This document shows positions 54,826 to 63,949 of a stretch of 64,000 nt of DNA, piece after piece. Origin of the DNA: Saprospiraceae bacterium (GTDB taxonomy: Bacteria; Bacteroidota; Bacteroidia; Chitinophagales; Saprospiraceae); assembly GCA_020631355.1 (NCBI GenBank), contig JAHDHL010000017.1:44674-108673 (forward strand), given 5' to 3'. Each line of letters opens with the position of its first letter. Position 1 is the stretch's first letter. A program made the translations under genes and the position numbers. Under the pieces are notes generated by a model that saw only the letters and a list, made by a program, of their open reading frames with translations, was not told where the DNA came from and ran no database searches.

Positions 54826-54896
54826 CTCTTTTACAATTTTTGAATGACAAAATGAAGCGAATCATCATGCAGAAGAGCGTCAGAAAGAGCCATAAA

Positions 54897-54929
54897 AAAA
54901 GCTCTTCCGGACAAACCGGAAGAGCTTTT
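54897..54929 (-). terminator. SAM-riboswitch-controlled terminator
   Basis: On the reverse strand, AAAAGCTCTTCCGG (54929 to 54916) pairs with its exact complement at 54910 to 54897, and seven T residues follow. The CCGGAA segment just after the riboswitch P1 stem (54969-54964) can pair with TTCCGG of the 5' arm, giving an antiterminator. SAM binding would therefore favour termination. Confidence 0.88.
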
Positions 54930-54969
54930 CTATTATGATGTTAAATAGTATTTCGCAATTGAATTCCGG

Positions 54970-55080
54970 CTCATCTATTCCTAATTTCATTAGGATTGGA
55001 CGTAGCACCTTCACAATACCGATGGCATTGTGGGTTGCTAAGGTTTCAAAGGGCCAAATCCCTCCACCTTTCTTGATAAG
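54970..55080 (-). promoter_or_regulatory. SAM-I riboswitch (S box)
   Basis: On the reverse strand this matches the S-box pattern. P1 is CUUAUC (55080-55075) with GAUGAG (54975-54970). The conserved core runs AAGAAAGGUGGAGGGA, UUUGGCCC, UUUGAAACCUUAGCAACC. P3 is CACAAUGCC/GGUAUUGUG, then AAGGUGCUACGUCC, and P4 is UCCUAAU/AUUAGGA. The RNA binds S-adenosylmethionine. It precedes the trans-sulfuration and metF genes and has a terminator directly downstream, so high SAM should switch off methionine synthesis by premature termination. Confidence 0.95.
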
Positions 55081-55109
55081 CAAAACATATTCGCAAAGAA
55101 CTTCTGCCA

Positions 55110-55142
55110 CAAATGTAAATGACTTTTTTTCTAATTAGCAAC
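55110..55142 (-). promoter_or_regulatory. Promoter of the SAM-riboswitch transcript
   Basis: On the reverse strand GTTG (55142-55139) and TACATTTG (55117-55110) are separated by 21 bp. This is the Bacteroidota layout TTTG-N19-21-TAnnTTTG. The start would be near 55103, about 23 bases before the riboswitch P1 stem. Confidence 0.7.
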
Positions 55143-55341
55143 TTTTTAGCGAAATATTAACGGATTGGACGGAGTTATAATATTCTGTTGATATGCTTCT
55201 GACAAACGATGAGGGTGAATGTAGGAAATAATGATACCTCACGGGAATATATGCGTCCCAACGATATAATTCCGCAAGAAACATATTAATTTTATGCATA
55301 TCAATAGAGTGATTGTTGGGGTTGATGATTGGGATGGACAT
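55135..55341 (-). CDS. Possible short hypothetical protein
   Basis: The 320 bp between the SAM-riboswitch promoter and the AsmA-like gene contain one reverse open frame. From ATG 55341 it gives 68 residues starting MSIPIINPNNHSID, with an aromatic-rich middle (YRWDAYIPVRYHYFLH). A TTG at 55413 would extend it to 92 residues. No promoter or family match was recognised, and its 3' end abuts the riboswitch promoter. It may be a chance frame; codon choice does not decide. Confidence 0.25.
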   Translation of the reverse strand: MSIPIINPNNHSIDMHKINMFLAELYRWDAYIPVRYHYFLHSPSSFVRSISTEYYNSVQSVNISLKSC

Positions 55342-55465
55342 CCTATTTTCTTGATGAAATTGTACATGGCAATCATCCAATAAGGATGTCAAGTGTTGTA
55401 TTTCCAAACTCAAAACCCCCGACTGGCTCCAAGACGATTCAGAACATTAAAATCCTCCTCCCAAT

Positions 55466-57991
55466 ATGTCTGCTAAAAGAAAGTTCAAGAAGTTTTTCCT
55501 GTGGTTTTTTGGAATACTATTCCTACTGATTCTCATTGTGTTATTCGGTTCCTCATTCTTTGCTGACCGCATAGGGAATGCAGTGATTTCGGAATTGAAT
55601 AAGAGCTTGAAAAATGAAATAAAAGTAGAGAATTACGACCTAACAATGGTTCGTTATTTCCCTAATGCTGCGGTCACATTACACAATGTAAAGGTGCCTG
55701 ATTCCAATAATAAGAATACCCTTTTGGAAGCCAAGGAATTGGCTTTCCGTTTTGGATTATTCAGTTTGTTCGGGTCTAAGGTTAAGATCAGTTCCGTGGT
55801 GATTAATGATGGTGCATTATTCGTAGCCGTAGACAAGAATGGGAAGGCCAATTATGATATTTTCAAGGAAGTGGAATCATCCTCTGATGATGAGAGTACC
55901 GAGCTCAGTATCAAGTTGGAAGAAGCAAAGATGAATGATGTGGAGCTGATTTACATGAATGAGCAAGCATCCCAGGACATGCGGGTGAATATAGATGGTG
56001 CCAAGATGTCCGGTGAATTCTCAGGTGATAGATTTGCCTTAAAGAGTGATGCCCAGTTCACCAGTGAGTTCTTTGAAACGGAAGATGGTCGTTACTTCTT
56101 GGGAAAACAGATTAATTATGTCGCCGATGTGGATGTGGATTTGAAAAATGAGCATTACCAATTCAAGGATTTCTTATTGACCATAGAGGAGAATAAGTTT
56201 TCAATTGGAGGAGAGGTAAAGAAAGAAGGAAAAGGATTCCTGTATGACCTCACTTTTGATGGAAAGGATTGTACTCTGCAATCCCTTTTGGGGTTGTTGC
56301 CAGAGAATTATGTTGAGGATTTGATAGGCTTGAAAAGTAAGGGTGATTTCACTTTTGAGGGAACAGTCAAAGGGAAGTCAGGTAAACAGCAACCCTCCAT
56401 TAATGTACAATTGGGTTTGGTGGATGGTAAAATCAGTGGACCGCAGCTAGAATCGCCATTCAGGGATTTGACTTTCACAGCGACATATACCAATGGAGAA
56501 GCAAGAACCAATGAATCAACCGTATTGGAAATCAAGGATTTCAAAGGATATCTCCAGCGAGAATTGGTGGAATTGAAGCTGAAAGTAGCGGATTTGAATG
56601 ACCCATATGTTGATTTTTCATTCAATGGTTCTATTCCTCTTGATGCGGTTTATGGTTTTATCGGGGATGAAACCATAACAGACGGAGGAGGAGATTTGGA
56701 AATACAGAATTTTGAGGTTCATGGTTTTTATGACGAAATGATTAATCCCAATTTGATATACAGGGTACAGTCAAGGGGTACAGTGGAATTTGACGATGCG
56801 ATGCTCAAAATCAACAAGGAGAAAATTACAGTGGATAGAGGCAAGATCGTATTGAATAATAATGATGTGTCCATAGATGATGTAAGGGTAGAGGGTGCTG
56901 GTAGTGAAGTGGAATTCAATGGTTCATTCAATAACCTGATTCCGGTATTGCTTTCTGATTCGGTGAATTCAAAACAGGCGAAATTGGTATTCAATTCCTC
57001 CTTGGAAGCGAATAAGATTGATGTGGAAAGGTGGATGAATCTCTCTGCTGTACCCGATGAGGAATCGGTGGAAGAAGAAGTGTACGATTCGCTGAAAGCC
57101 CAACAGTATGCAAACCGCGAAGCTTTCTCCAATTTCTTGGATGGAACATTCCAATGTAATATCAAGGAATTCAAATATGGCAAGATAGAGGGTGATAACT
57201 TCACTGGTAAACTGACAGTAAGGGATAATCAACTTATTGTAGACGGAGGCATCCTGGCGATGGATGGTTCCTTGGATTTGGATGGTATTATTTACTTGGG
57301 AAAAGCTCCTGAGCTCAAGGCCAAATTAGTTTGTTCCGATATTGATGGTAATGAATTCTTTAGGCAAACGGATAATTTCGGACAGGATGTACTGACCGAG
57401 AAAAACATCAAAGGGAGAATAGATGCTAATATTGCCATCAAGGCATATTGGAGTGAGGAGGGTGACTTCCTGATGGATAAGTTACATGTGATTTCCGATA
57501 CCCATATCAAGAATGGCGAGTTGATTAACTTCGAGATGTTAGAAAGTTTCTCCAAATTCGTCAAGCTCAAGGACTTGCAACATATTCATTTTACGGATAC
57601 GAGGAATTGGCTTGAAATCAAGGATGAGACACTTCACCTTCCTGTAATGCTCATCCAGAGTAATGCGCTCAATCTGACCCTGAGTGGTAAGCATACATTC
57701 GAACAGCTCATTGATTATAACATCAAGGTGAATGCAGGTCAGGTATTAGTGAAGAAATTATTCAAGAAAGCTGGGAACAAACCCATTAAGGCCAAGAATG
57801 GATGGTTCAATCTTTACTATAAGATCAAGGGTGACTTGGAAGATTATGAAATGGAAAGTGCCAAGAAGATGGTGAAAAGGGAGTTTGAGGAAAGTGAAAG
57901 GGAGAAAAAAAGAATACAGAACGAATTGGTCAAGGAATTCGGAACCATTGATGAGGTGACGGACTTATCCAGTATGGAGGATGATGAGTAG
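55466..57991 (+). CDS. AsmA-like family protein
   Basis: An 841-residue protein with an N-terminal membrane helix (FFLWFFGILFLLILIVLFGSSFF). An AsmA-type start follows, ADRIGNAVISELNKSLKNEIKVENYDLTMVRYFPNAAVTLHNVKV. A long beta-strand-rich body and the C-terminal segment LDGTFQCNIKEFKYGKIEGDNFTGKLTVRDNQLIVDGGILAMDGSLDLDG complete it. The AsmA/TamB superfamily forms bridge-like lipid-transfer or envelope-assembly proteins between membranes. The last 50 residues are a charged helix (KKMVKREFEESEREKKRIQ). It stands alone and convergent to the aminopeptidase gene. Confidence 0.85.
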   Translation: MSAKRKFKKFFLWFFGILFLLILIVLFGSSFFADRIGNAVISELNKSLKNEIKVENYDLTMVRYFPNAAVTLHNVKVPDSNNKNTLLEAKELAFRFGLFSLFGSKVKISSVVINDGALFVAVDKNGKANYDIFKEVESSSDDESTELSIKLEEAKMNDVELIYMNEQASQDMRVNIDGAKMSGEFSGDRFALKSDAQFTSEFFETEDGRYFLGKQINYVADVDVDLKNEHYQFKDFLLTIEENKFSIGGEVKKEGKGFLYDLTFDGKDCTLQSLLGLLPENYVEDLIGLKSKGDFTFEGTVKGKSGKQQPSINVQLGLVDGKISGPQLESPFRDLTFTATYTNGEARTNESTVLEIKDFKGYLQRELVELKLKVADLNDPYVDFSFNGSIPLDAVYGFIGDETITDGGGDLEIQNFEVHGFYDEMINPNLIYRVQSRGTVEFDDAMLKINKEKITVDRGKIVLNNNDVSIDDVRVEGAGSEVEFNGSFNNLIPVLLSDSVNSKQAKLVFNSSLEANKIDVERWMNLSAVPDEESVEEEVYDSLKAQQYANREAFSNFLDGTFQCNIKEFKYGKIEGDNFTGKLTVRDNQLIVDGGILAMDGSLDLDGIIYLGKAPELKAKLVCSDIDGNEFFRQTDNFGQDVLTEKNIKGRIDANIAIKAYWSEEGDFLMDKLHVISDTHIKNGELINFEMLESFSKFVKLKDLQHIHFTDTRNWLEIKDETLHLPVMLIQSNALNLTLSGKHTFEQLIDYNIKVNAGQVLVKKLFKKAGNKPIKAKNGWFNLYYKIKGDLEDYEMESAKKMVKREFEESEREKKRIQNELVKEFGTIDEVTDLSSMEDDE

Positions 57992-57998
57992 GGCTGCA

Positions 57999-58130
57999 TT
58001 AACCAGCCCAAACATATCCGCCATTCATTTGTCTTGGCTGTTTCTTAATTTCTTCTTTTGTAAGTCTGATTTCCTTCTTGATGGTGTAAGTAGGTTTAGA
58101 CTTGACGCTCCTCTTTTTCGCTTCGTACAT
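57999..58130 (-). CDS. Possible small basic protein (43 residues)
   Basis: In the 384 bp gap between the AsmA-like and aminopeptidase genes, the reverse strand has an open frame from ATG 58130 to TAA 57999. The product is very basic: MYEAKKRSVKSKPTYT, then IKKEIRLTKEEIKKQ, ending NGGYVWAG. A TAAACTTG sequence (58148-58141, one mismatch to TAnnTTTG) lies 10 bp before the ATG. A 12-bp palindrome GACCTTAAGGTC (58150-58161) adjoins that. This suggests a small regulated gene, but no family is recognised. Confidence 0.4.
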   Translation of the reverse strand: MYEAKKRSVKSKPTYTIKKEIRLTKEEIKKQPRQMNGGYVWAG

Positions 58131-58274
58131 GGGTCAACTGCAAGTTTAAGACCTTAAGGTCAGTTTTAAGATTTTGTAGACAACCGAGGAAGTTAGTGCA
58201 GTGAGTGTTCGTAATACAGAGGGGTGAAATACATTAGTACATCTTATATTTCAAAAACCTTACCAAAGACAAAT

Positions 58275-58313
58275 AAAAAAGTGCTTGGAAATCATCTTTC
58301 CAAGCACTTTTTT
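58275..58313. terminator. Bidirectional terminator between the AsmA-like and aminopeptidase genes
   Basis: AAAAAAGTGCTTGGAAA (58275-58291) pairs with its complement from 58297, around a 5-base TCATC loop. The A-run and T-run make it functional in both directions. The remaining gap up to 58375 shows nothing further. Confidence 0.8.
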
Positions 58314-58375
58314 ATTTCTAATATGTATAAGGCTCTTATGGAGTCCGCTACGGATTAGATTGTTGTTGCAATTGA

Positions 58376-60964
58376 TTAATTGCCGTAATTCTGATAAATA
58401 CTTTGAAGTTGGTCGTTGGTTTCCACGGATTTTATATTGGCAATAATCTTCTTCAATGCCATTGCCTTTTCCGTTTCGCCACCTGCCTTGAGTTCTTTTA
58501 GTAATGCATCTATTGCACTTGTGGCAGCAAACCTTCTCCAAGGAGATTGACCCATATCCTCCGCTACTTTCTGGAGGGTTTCACTTGAACTGAGCATCTT
58601 TGCCGGTCCTCCTGCTGCTGCCAACATGGAGTAACTCTTGAAGAAATTGATAGCACCATAACCATCGGTTCTATCAAAATTCTTTTCAAAGAAAGGCATC
58701 TTGCTTACATCACCTGTGGATTCATAAATCTTACCCACAGCAGCAATGATGCTCCCACTCTTTTCATTCTCTAACTTCTCGGCATACTTCACAGCTTCAT
58801 CCTTGTCCAATTGCGTAAGGGCTTCCAAACCTGCTGATACTACACCGTATGCTCTTTCGTTATCCACCGCATTCTTGGCAATACCGGCATATTGTGCATC
58901 TCCTGATTCCGCCAATAACAATAAGGCAGAAGCCTTAACCTGGGAACGAGGGTCCTTTTTGGCCATTTCGGCTACCATAGCCATCACGGATGGATTATCC
59001 ATCGGATTTACCATACCCAAAGCTGTGTTCCTAATGGCCCAGTATGAATCCTTGAGTGCATCCTGTCTGATTTTCTTAGCAGCAGCACTATTCGAATCCT
59101 TAAGAGCATCCAATGCTACATAACGATCATAAAATAATGGTGCATTATAGAATTGGAATACATATTCTTCCTCTGAACGGGACTCATCAAATGTTCCCAA
59201 GACAGAATGTTCCGCATCCGCCACAATCAATTTAGGTTGGGAAGCAATAGGAATTCTGAAGACTTGCTCCCTTTGGTCCATCACGATTGATTTCCTGATA
59301 GGTGTACCTCCATTCGTTGTATAAAAGTCAACAAACATCGGCAATACGAATACGGGAGGATTATCCCTAGGGTCTTGTGTCTGGGCAATAGCAATGATGG
59401 CCTCCTTTTTCGCATCATCATATCCATACTCGATTTCTAGAGCCGGATGCCCTTGGTTGAAATACCATTGGTTGAAGAACCAATTCAAATCCTGGCCTGT
59501 GACATTCTCGAATGCAAGCCTCAAATCATGTGCTTCCACAGCTGTGAATTGGTGTTCATTCAAGTAATTCTTCAAAGCCAATCTGAATGCATCCTCTCCT
59601 ACGACATTCCTTAGCATATGCAGGATAGCACCACCCTTATTGTAACTATGGGCATCAAACATATCTTCCTTGTCATCATAACCGAAGTAAATCAATGGGT
59701 GCATACCCATTTGGGCTGCGGATGCCAAGTAACCGGAACGTTCTCCCATCAAGTGATAATCCGCAGCATCACGTCCGTACTTATGTTCGAGCCATAGGTA
59801 CTCACTGTAGTTGGCGAAGCCCTCGTTCATGGTCAGGTTAGCCCAACTCTCACAAGTGACCAAGTCACCAAACCAATGGTGCATCAATTCGTGTGCAACG
59901 ATTCTTTCATTGTGATTATCAATCAATTCCCTTTCTGTATTCTGGACGAATTCCCCGAAAATAACCGCAGTGGTATTTTCCATGGCACCAGAAACATAAT
60001 CCCTTACGACAACCTGGGAATATTTTTGCCAAGGGTATTTCACACCCAAATAATCCGAGAAGAAAGTTAACATTTCAGGTGTGTTGGAGAAGATGGCCTT
60101 GGCATCTTTCTTATAATCATGCTCTACATAATATTGTAGCAACATTCCATTCCAATCTTCCTCGACGATGGCAAAATCACCAATAGCCAACATCGCCAAG
60201 TAAGGTGCGTGTGGCATATCCATCACCCAATGGTCTGTTCTGGTACCATTACTGTTCTTCTTGGATGATTTTAGTAACCCATTGGATAAGGTTTCGAATT
60301 CATCCTTTACCGTGAGATAAATCTCCTGGGTCATTCTTTCATTCGGTTTATCCACAGTAGGGAACCAAGCAGAGTTGTTCTCTGTCTCTCCTTGAGTCCA
60401 GATTTGTTGTGGCTTATCACCTTCGTCACCTAGTGGATTGATGAAGAATAATCCTTTGTCGGATGTGATGGCAGCACTTCCTCCCTCGGCTCTTTCATTT
60501 GGCTTGGCAGTATAATCCACATAAACCTGATACTTGTCCTTGGATGAATACGTCTTGCCAAGTTCGATGGTTAGGATTTCATCCTTGTAATCATAACTGG
60601 CTTTCTTGCCATCCACCTTAATCTCATTGATATCGAAACCCTTGGCATCCAGTACCAATTTGTCCGTATCATAGAAAAGTGGCTTGATATCAATCCAGGC
60701 CTTACCCAGAACATGCTGTTTGCTCCAATCGAATGATAATTCCAACTTGGTATGCAGGATGTCATTCTTTCTGAAGTAACTAGGGTTGTACTTGGGTAAC
60801 TCCAAACTGACTTCGTCTTCTTCCGGCTCGGGAGTAACAACGATTCCCTCCAGAACTCTTTCTTCCATGGGTTCTTCATCGACCACTACTACCGGCCCTT
60901 TACAGCTCAGTACGGTCAAACTGGATATCAAAAGGATTATCCAGCTGTAATTCAATATTTTCAT
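58376..60964 (-). CDS. M1 family metallopeptidase (aminopeptidase N-like) lipoprotein
   Basis: An 862-residue protein with a lipoprotein signal ending VLSC. The N-terminal beta domain leads to the M1 signature GAMEN (residues 326-330), and HELMH (His358, Glu359, His362) with Glu381 as the third zinc ligand in NEGFA. The C-terminal third is helical and HEAT-like (ALLLLAESGDAQYAGIAKNAV). It removes N-terminal amino acids from peptides, probably at the periplasmic or outer surface. A TATTTTTG promoter element lies 26 bp upstream. A bidirectional terminator follows. Confidence 0.94.
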   Translation of the reverse strand: MKILNYSWIILLISSLTVLSCKGPVVVVDEEPMEERVLEGIVVTPEPEEDEVSLELPKYNPSYFRKNDILHTKLELSFDWSKQHVLGKAWIDIKPLFYDTDKLVLDAKGFDINEIKVDGKKASYDYKDEILTIELGKTYSSKDKYQVYVDYTAKPNERAEGGSAAITSDKGLFFINPLGDEGDKPQQIWTQGETENNSAWFPTVDKPNERMTQEIYLTVKDEFETLSNGLLKSSKKNSNGTRTDHWVMDMPHAPYLAMLAIGDFAIVEEDWNGMLLQYYVEHDYKKDAKAIFSNTPEMLTFFSDYLGVKYPWQKYSQVVVRDYVSGAMENTTAVIFGEFVQNTERELIDNHNERIVAHELMHHWFGDLVTCESWANLTMNEGFANYSEYLWLEHKYGRDAADYHLMGERSGYLASAAQMGMHPLIYFGYDDKEDMFDAHSYNKGGAILHMLRNVVGEDAFRLALKNYLNEHQFTAVEAHDLRLAFENVTGQDLNWFFNQWYFNQGHPALEIEYGYDDAKKEAIIAIAQTQDPRDNPPVFVLPMFVDFYTTNGGTPIRKSIVMDQREQVFRIPIASQPKLIVADAEHSVLGTFDESRSEEEYVFQFYNAPLFYDRYVALDALKDSNSAAAKKIRQDALKDSYWAIRNTALGMVNPMDNPSVMAMVAEMAKKDPRSQVKASALLLLAESGDAQYAGIAKNAVDNERAYGVVSAGLEALTQLDKDEAVKYAEKLENEKSGSIIAAVGKIYESTGDVSKMPFFEKNFDRTDGYGAINFFKSYSMLAAAGGPAKMLSSSETLQKVAEDMGQSPWRRFAATSAIDALLKELKAGGETEKAMALKKIIANIKSVETNDQLQSIYQNYGN

Positions 60965-60989
60965 TGTTAGAATTTATGTTAATACGTCA

Positions 60990-60997
60990 CAAAAATA
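60990..60997 (-). promoter_or_regulatory. -7 promoter element of the M1 peptidase gene
   Basis: Read on the reverse strand this is TATTTTTG, a perfect TAnnTTTG, giving a transcription start near 60983 and a leader of about 20 bases. Confidence 0.5.
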
Positions 60998-61050
60998 GCC
61001 ATAAATTCGAGCTTGTTGCCCCAGACTTTGACAATATGTCCAAAAACGAC

Positions 61051-61081
61051 TTTCTATAAGTCAGATATGGCAGTACATTTG
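61051..61081 (+). promoter_or_regulatory. Promoter of the DUF5916 gene
   Basis: TTTC (61051-61054) and TACATTTG (61074-61081) are 19 bp apart, close to the TTTG-N19-TAnnTTTG consensus. The predicted start near 61088 leaves a leader of about 218 bases before the ATG at 61306. The rest of the 341 bp gap holds the tandem repeat described separately and no convincing gene. Confidence 0.55.
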
Positions 61082-61129
61082 CAACCAAATACTAAGTCTA
61101 AAGTCTCTTTTCCATGGAAAAGGATGCAC

Positions 61130-61180
61130 AAAGTAGGTATCAAGTTGTGTGTCATCCATAAAGTGTGTATCAATTTGTAT
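61130..61180 (+). repeat. Tandem 21-bp direct repeat in the DUF5916 leader
   Basis: Two copies, at 61130-61150 and 61160-61180, agree at 17 of 21 positions around the shared core GTATCAA(G/T)TTGT. They are spaced exactly 30 bp apart, near three helical turns, and lie downstream of the predicted transcription start. They could be binding sites for a regulator or an RNA element. Confidence 0.5.
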
Positions 61181-61305
61181 TCGATTATCATGATATGATA
61201 GATTGACGCATACAAAGAACAATGTAGACGAAGTGATAGTTGAAAGGGGGATTTCATTCCATTCGGAAATAATGGATGTAATCGCCTGATATTCAAAACC
61301 AGCAC

Positions 61306-63825
61306 ATGACAAAGCCAATCACCTACCTGAGTCTTATCTTATGGTCATTTCTCCCATTCTTATTGGATGCACAAGATCCCGACCGCATCAAGCAGGAAAT
61401 AACTGCGACCACAGCTGGGCAATCCATGAAGATAGATGGTGTCCTCGATGAGGAAGCATGGAGGAATGCAGAAATAGCAACGGACTTTACAGATGAAACG
61501 CCTACGCCGAATATTCCATCCGATAGGAAAACGGAAGTAAGGGTGCTCTATGATAATGCTAGTATTTATGTAGGAGCTGTCCTGTATGAAGCCAAGGATA
61601 GTATTCTGAGGCAATTATGCTTAAGGGATGAAAGTGGCCAGCGATTCAGAGGCCCGTTTGGTAATACGAATACGGATTGGTTTGCGGTGGTATTGGATAA
61701 TTATATGGATGGTGTGAATGGAGTGGTCTTCAGTGTATCGGCTGCGGGCGTGCAGTTCGACCTGAAGTTTTCTTCGCAGGGCCCGGATAAGAACTGGGAT
61801 GCAGTCTGGAAAAGCGATGTGAAGTTACATGATGACAAATGGGTGGTTGAGATGGAAATTCCATATTCGGCACTTCGTTTCCCAACTGCTGATGAGCAGA
61901 CCTGGCACATCAATTTTTCTAGGGTAGTCCGGAGTAAACGAGCGCAATCATGGTGGAGTCCCATAGATCCGAACATAGATGGCTTGTTGAATCAATCGGG
62001 ACTATTGAAAGGTATCAAGGATGTCAAATCCCCAGTTCGTTTACAGGCTACACCATATTTGGCGACGACGATAGAGCATTACAGACACAAGGGCGGAGAT
62101 CCATCTAGTAGGTTGGGTAGGAGTTTTACGGGTGGTATGGATATCAAGTATGGACTTAATGATGCCTTTACATTGGATATGACACTGATTCCCAATTTTG
62201 GTGATGTGGCGCAGGATGACCAAATACTTAATTTATCTGCCTTTGAGGTTCGGTTCGATGAGAATCGGCCGTTCTTTACAGAAGGAACAGAGCTATTCAA
62301 TAAAGGACGATTGTTCTACTCTCGTAGGGTAGGAGGGAGACCCATTAATTTTTATGATACTTATGATGAATTGGGGGATGACGAAATTATTACATCCAAT
62401 CCAATAGAAACACCCCTGATCAATGCAATGAAGCTTTCGGGACGAACCAATAATGGATTAGGAATCGGGGTGTTCAATGGAATTACACAAAAGACCTTTG
62501 CGGAACTTCAGGATACGATTACGGGAGCTACCAGAAAGATTGAAACCAGTCCTGTGGTCAATTATAATGTATTGGTTTTTGATCAGAATTTGAAAAATAA
62601 CTCATTCGTTTCATTCATCAATGCAAACACAATGCGTTTCGGTGATGATTATGATGCGAATTCAACGGGAGTGGTCTTCGGCCTGAATAACAAGAAACGA
62701 ACATTCAATATCAATGGAAGTGCTAAGATGAGTCAGATTTATTCAAAATCGACTGCGACAGAAGGAGGAATAGATGCGGATTTGGGATATGCCTACAATC
62801 TGAGTGCCTCCAAGACGGGAGGTAAATGGCAGTACGGGGGCTTCTATAATGTGGAAAGTGATAATTTCAATCCCAATGATTTAGGTTTTTTGCGAAGTCC
62901 CAACGAGAGGAGTACTGGCGTATTCCTGGATTTTAATCAGTTCGAACCATTCGGAGCTTTCAACAGGGCCGGGGGTAGTGTCTCCATGGATTATAGTATG
63001 CTCCATAATCCGGGATATTATAATAGCTTTTCCATGAATCTGAATACGTTTTGGATCACGAAGAAATTCTTTTCTTTCGGGGGATGGACGAACTTTGCAC
63101 CAATCAAGGGCCGGGATTACTTCGAACCCCGACAGGATGATGGATTTGAGACGTATCTCGAAATCCCCGAATACTATGCATTCGGGACTTGGGTTTCATC
63201 TGATTACAGAAAGAAATTCGCATATGATATCCGAACCCGCTATGTGTATACGACACAGGATAATCGTTATGATATCGGAGGTATGATTTCCCCTCGTTTC
63301 AGATTCAGCGACCAGTTGTTCATGGTCTGGACAACCAACTATGATTACGAATCCAATAATGTCGGTTTTGTTTCCTATGATGATGATAATGAGAGTATCA
63401 TCGGAATCAGGGACGTCTCCACAGTTGTCAATTCACTGAATGCGAATTATATTTTTAATGATGTAATGGGAGTAACATTGGATTTGCGCCATTACTGGTC
63501 CAAGGTCAATTATGAGTCCTATCACTTGCTTGACGGTTTGGGTCGTTTGACGGATTCCGACTTCGATGGAAGCGGTAATTTGAGTTATAATGCTTTTACG
63601 ATAGATATGATTTATCGTTGGAGATTCGCACCGGGAAGTGACTTGGTGTTCGTCTGGAAGAATGCCATATTTACTGCGGATGATGAGAATACCCGAATCA
63701 ACTATTTTGATAATTTCAAATTATTCGGGGATTTCCCCCAAACGAATACATTCAATCTTAAGGTGGTGTATTTCTTGGATTACTATACCATCAAAAGTAA
63801 ATTGGCACAACGAAAGAAAATGTAG
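61306..63825 (+). CDS. DUF5916 domain protein with CBM9-like N-terminal domain
   Basis: An 839-residue exported protein; the signal peptide ends at FLLDAQ. Residues about 30-215 form a carbohydrate-binding family 9-like domain: MKIDGVLDEEAWRNAEIATDF, TEVRVLYDNASIYVGAVLYEA, WFAVVLDNYMDGVNG, KWVVEMEIPYSALRF. The rest is a beta-strand-rich DUF5916 region (FTLDMTLIPNFGDVAQDDQILNLSAFEVRFDENRPFFTEGTELF) and looks like an outer-membrane barrel ending in an aromatic-rich YFLDYYTIKSKL. The function of the family is unknown; a surface glycan-binding or transport role is possible. Confidence 0.87.
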   Translation: MTKPITYLSLILWSFLPFLLDAQDPDRIKQEITATTAGQSMKIDGVLDEEAWRNAEIATDFTDETPTPNIPSDRKTEVRVLYDNASIYVGAVLYEAKDSILRQLCLRDESGQRFRGPFGNTNTDWFAVVLDNYMDGVNGVVFSVSAAGVQFDLKFSSQGPDKNWDAVWKSDVKLHDDKWVVEMEIPYSALRFPTADEQTWHINFSRVVRSKRAQSWWSPIDPNIDGLLNQSGLLKGIKDVKSPVRLQATPYLATTIEHYRHKGGDPSSRLGRSFTGGMDIKYGLNDAFTLDMTLIPNFGDVAQDDQILNLSAFEVRFDENRPFFTEGTELFNKGRLFYSRRVGGRPINFYDTYDELGDDEIITSNPIETPLINAMKLSGRTNNGLGIGVFNGITQKTFAELQDTITGATRKIETSPVVNYNVLVFDQNLKNNSFVSFINANTMRFGDDYDANSTGVVFGLNNKKRTFNINGSAKMSQIYSKSTATEGGIDADLGYAYNLSASKTGGKWQYGGFYNVESDNFNPNDLGFLRSPNERSTGVFLDFNQFEPFGAFNRAGGSVSMDYSMLHNPGYYNSFSMNLNTFWITKKFFSFGGWTNFAPIKGRDYFEPRQDDGFETYLEIPEYYAFGTWVSSDYRKKFAYDIRTRYVYTTQDNRYDIGGMISPRFRFSDQLFMVWTTNYDYESNNVGFVSYDDDNESIIGIRDVSTVVNSLNANYIFNDVMGVTLDLRHYWSKVNYESYHLLDGLGRLTDSDFDGSGNLSYNAFTIDMIYRWRFAPGSDLVFVWKNAIFTADDENTRINYFDNFKLFGDFPQTNTFNLKVVYFLDYYTIKSKLAQRKKM

Positions 63826-63927
63826 GTACAAGGAACTTATAAGGGCTTACCTAAGTTATGTTTAGGGATGACCCCAAAGAATCCTTTACTTTTTTTAGTG
63901 GATATGGCATTATATCAAGAAATAATT

Positions 63928-63935
63928 TATATTTG
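63928..63935 (+). promoter_or_regulatory. -7 promoter element of the tRNA-Cys gene
   Basis: TATATTTG matches TAnnTTTG 14 bp before the tRNA 5' end, which gives transcription starting just ahead of the tRNA. Confidence 0.5.
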
Positions 63936-63949
63936 CATCCCACAATAAT

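Noticed and set aside
54880..55110. A 76-codon reverse open frame starting at GTG 55110
   Set aside because: It runs through the SAM-I aptamer and both arms of the terminator, and its start codon lies inside the -7 promoter element. The RNA element explains the sequence fully.
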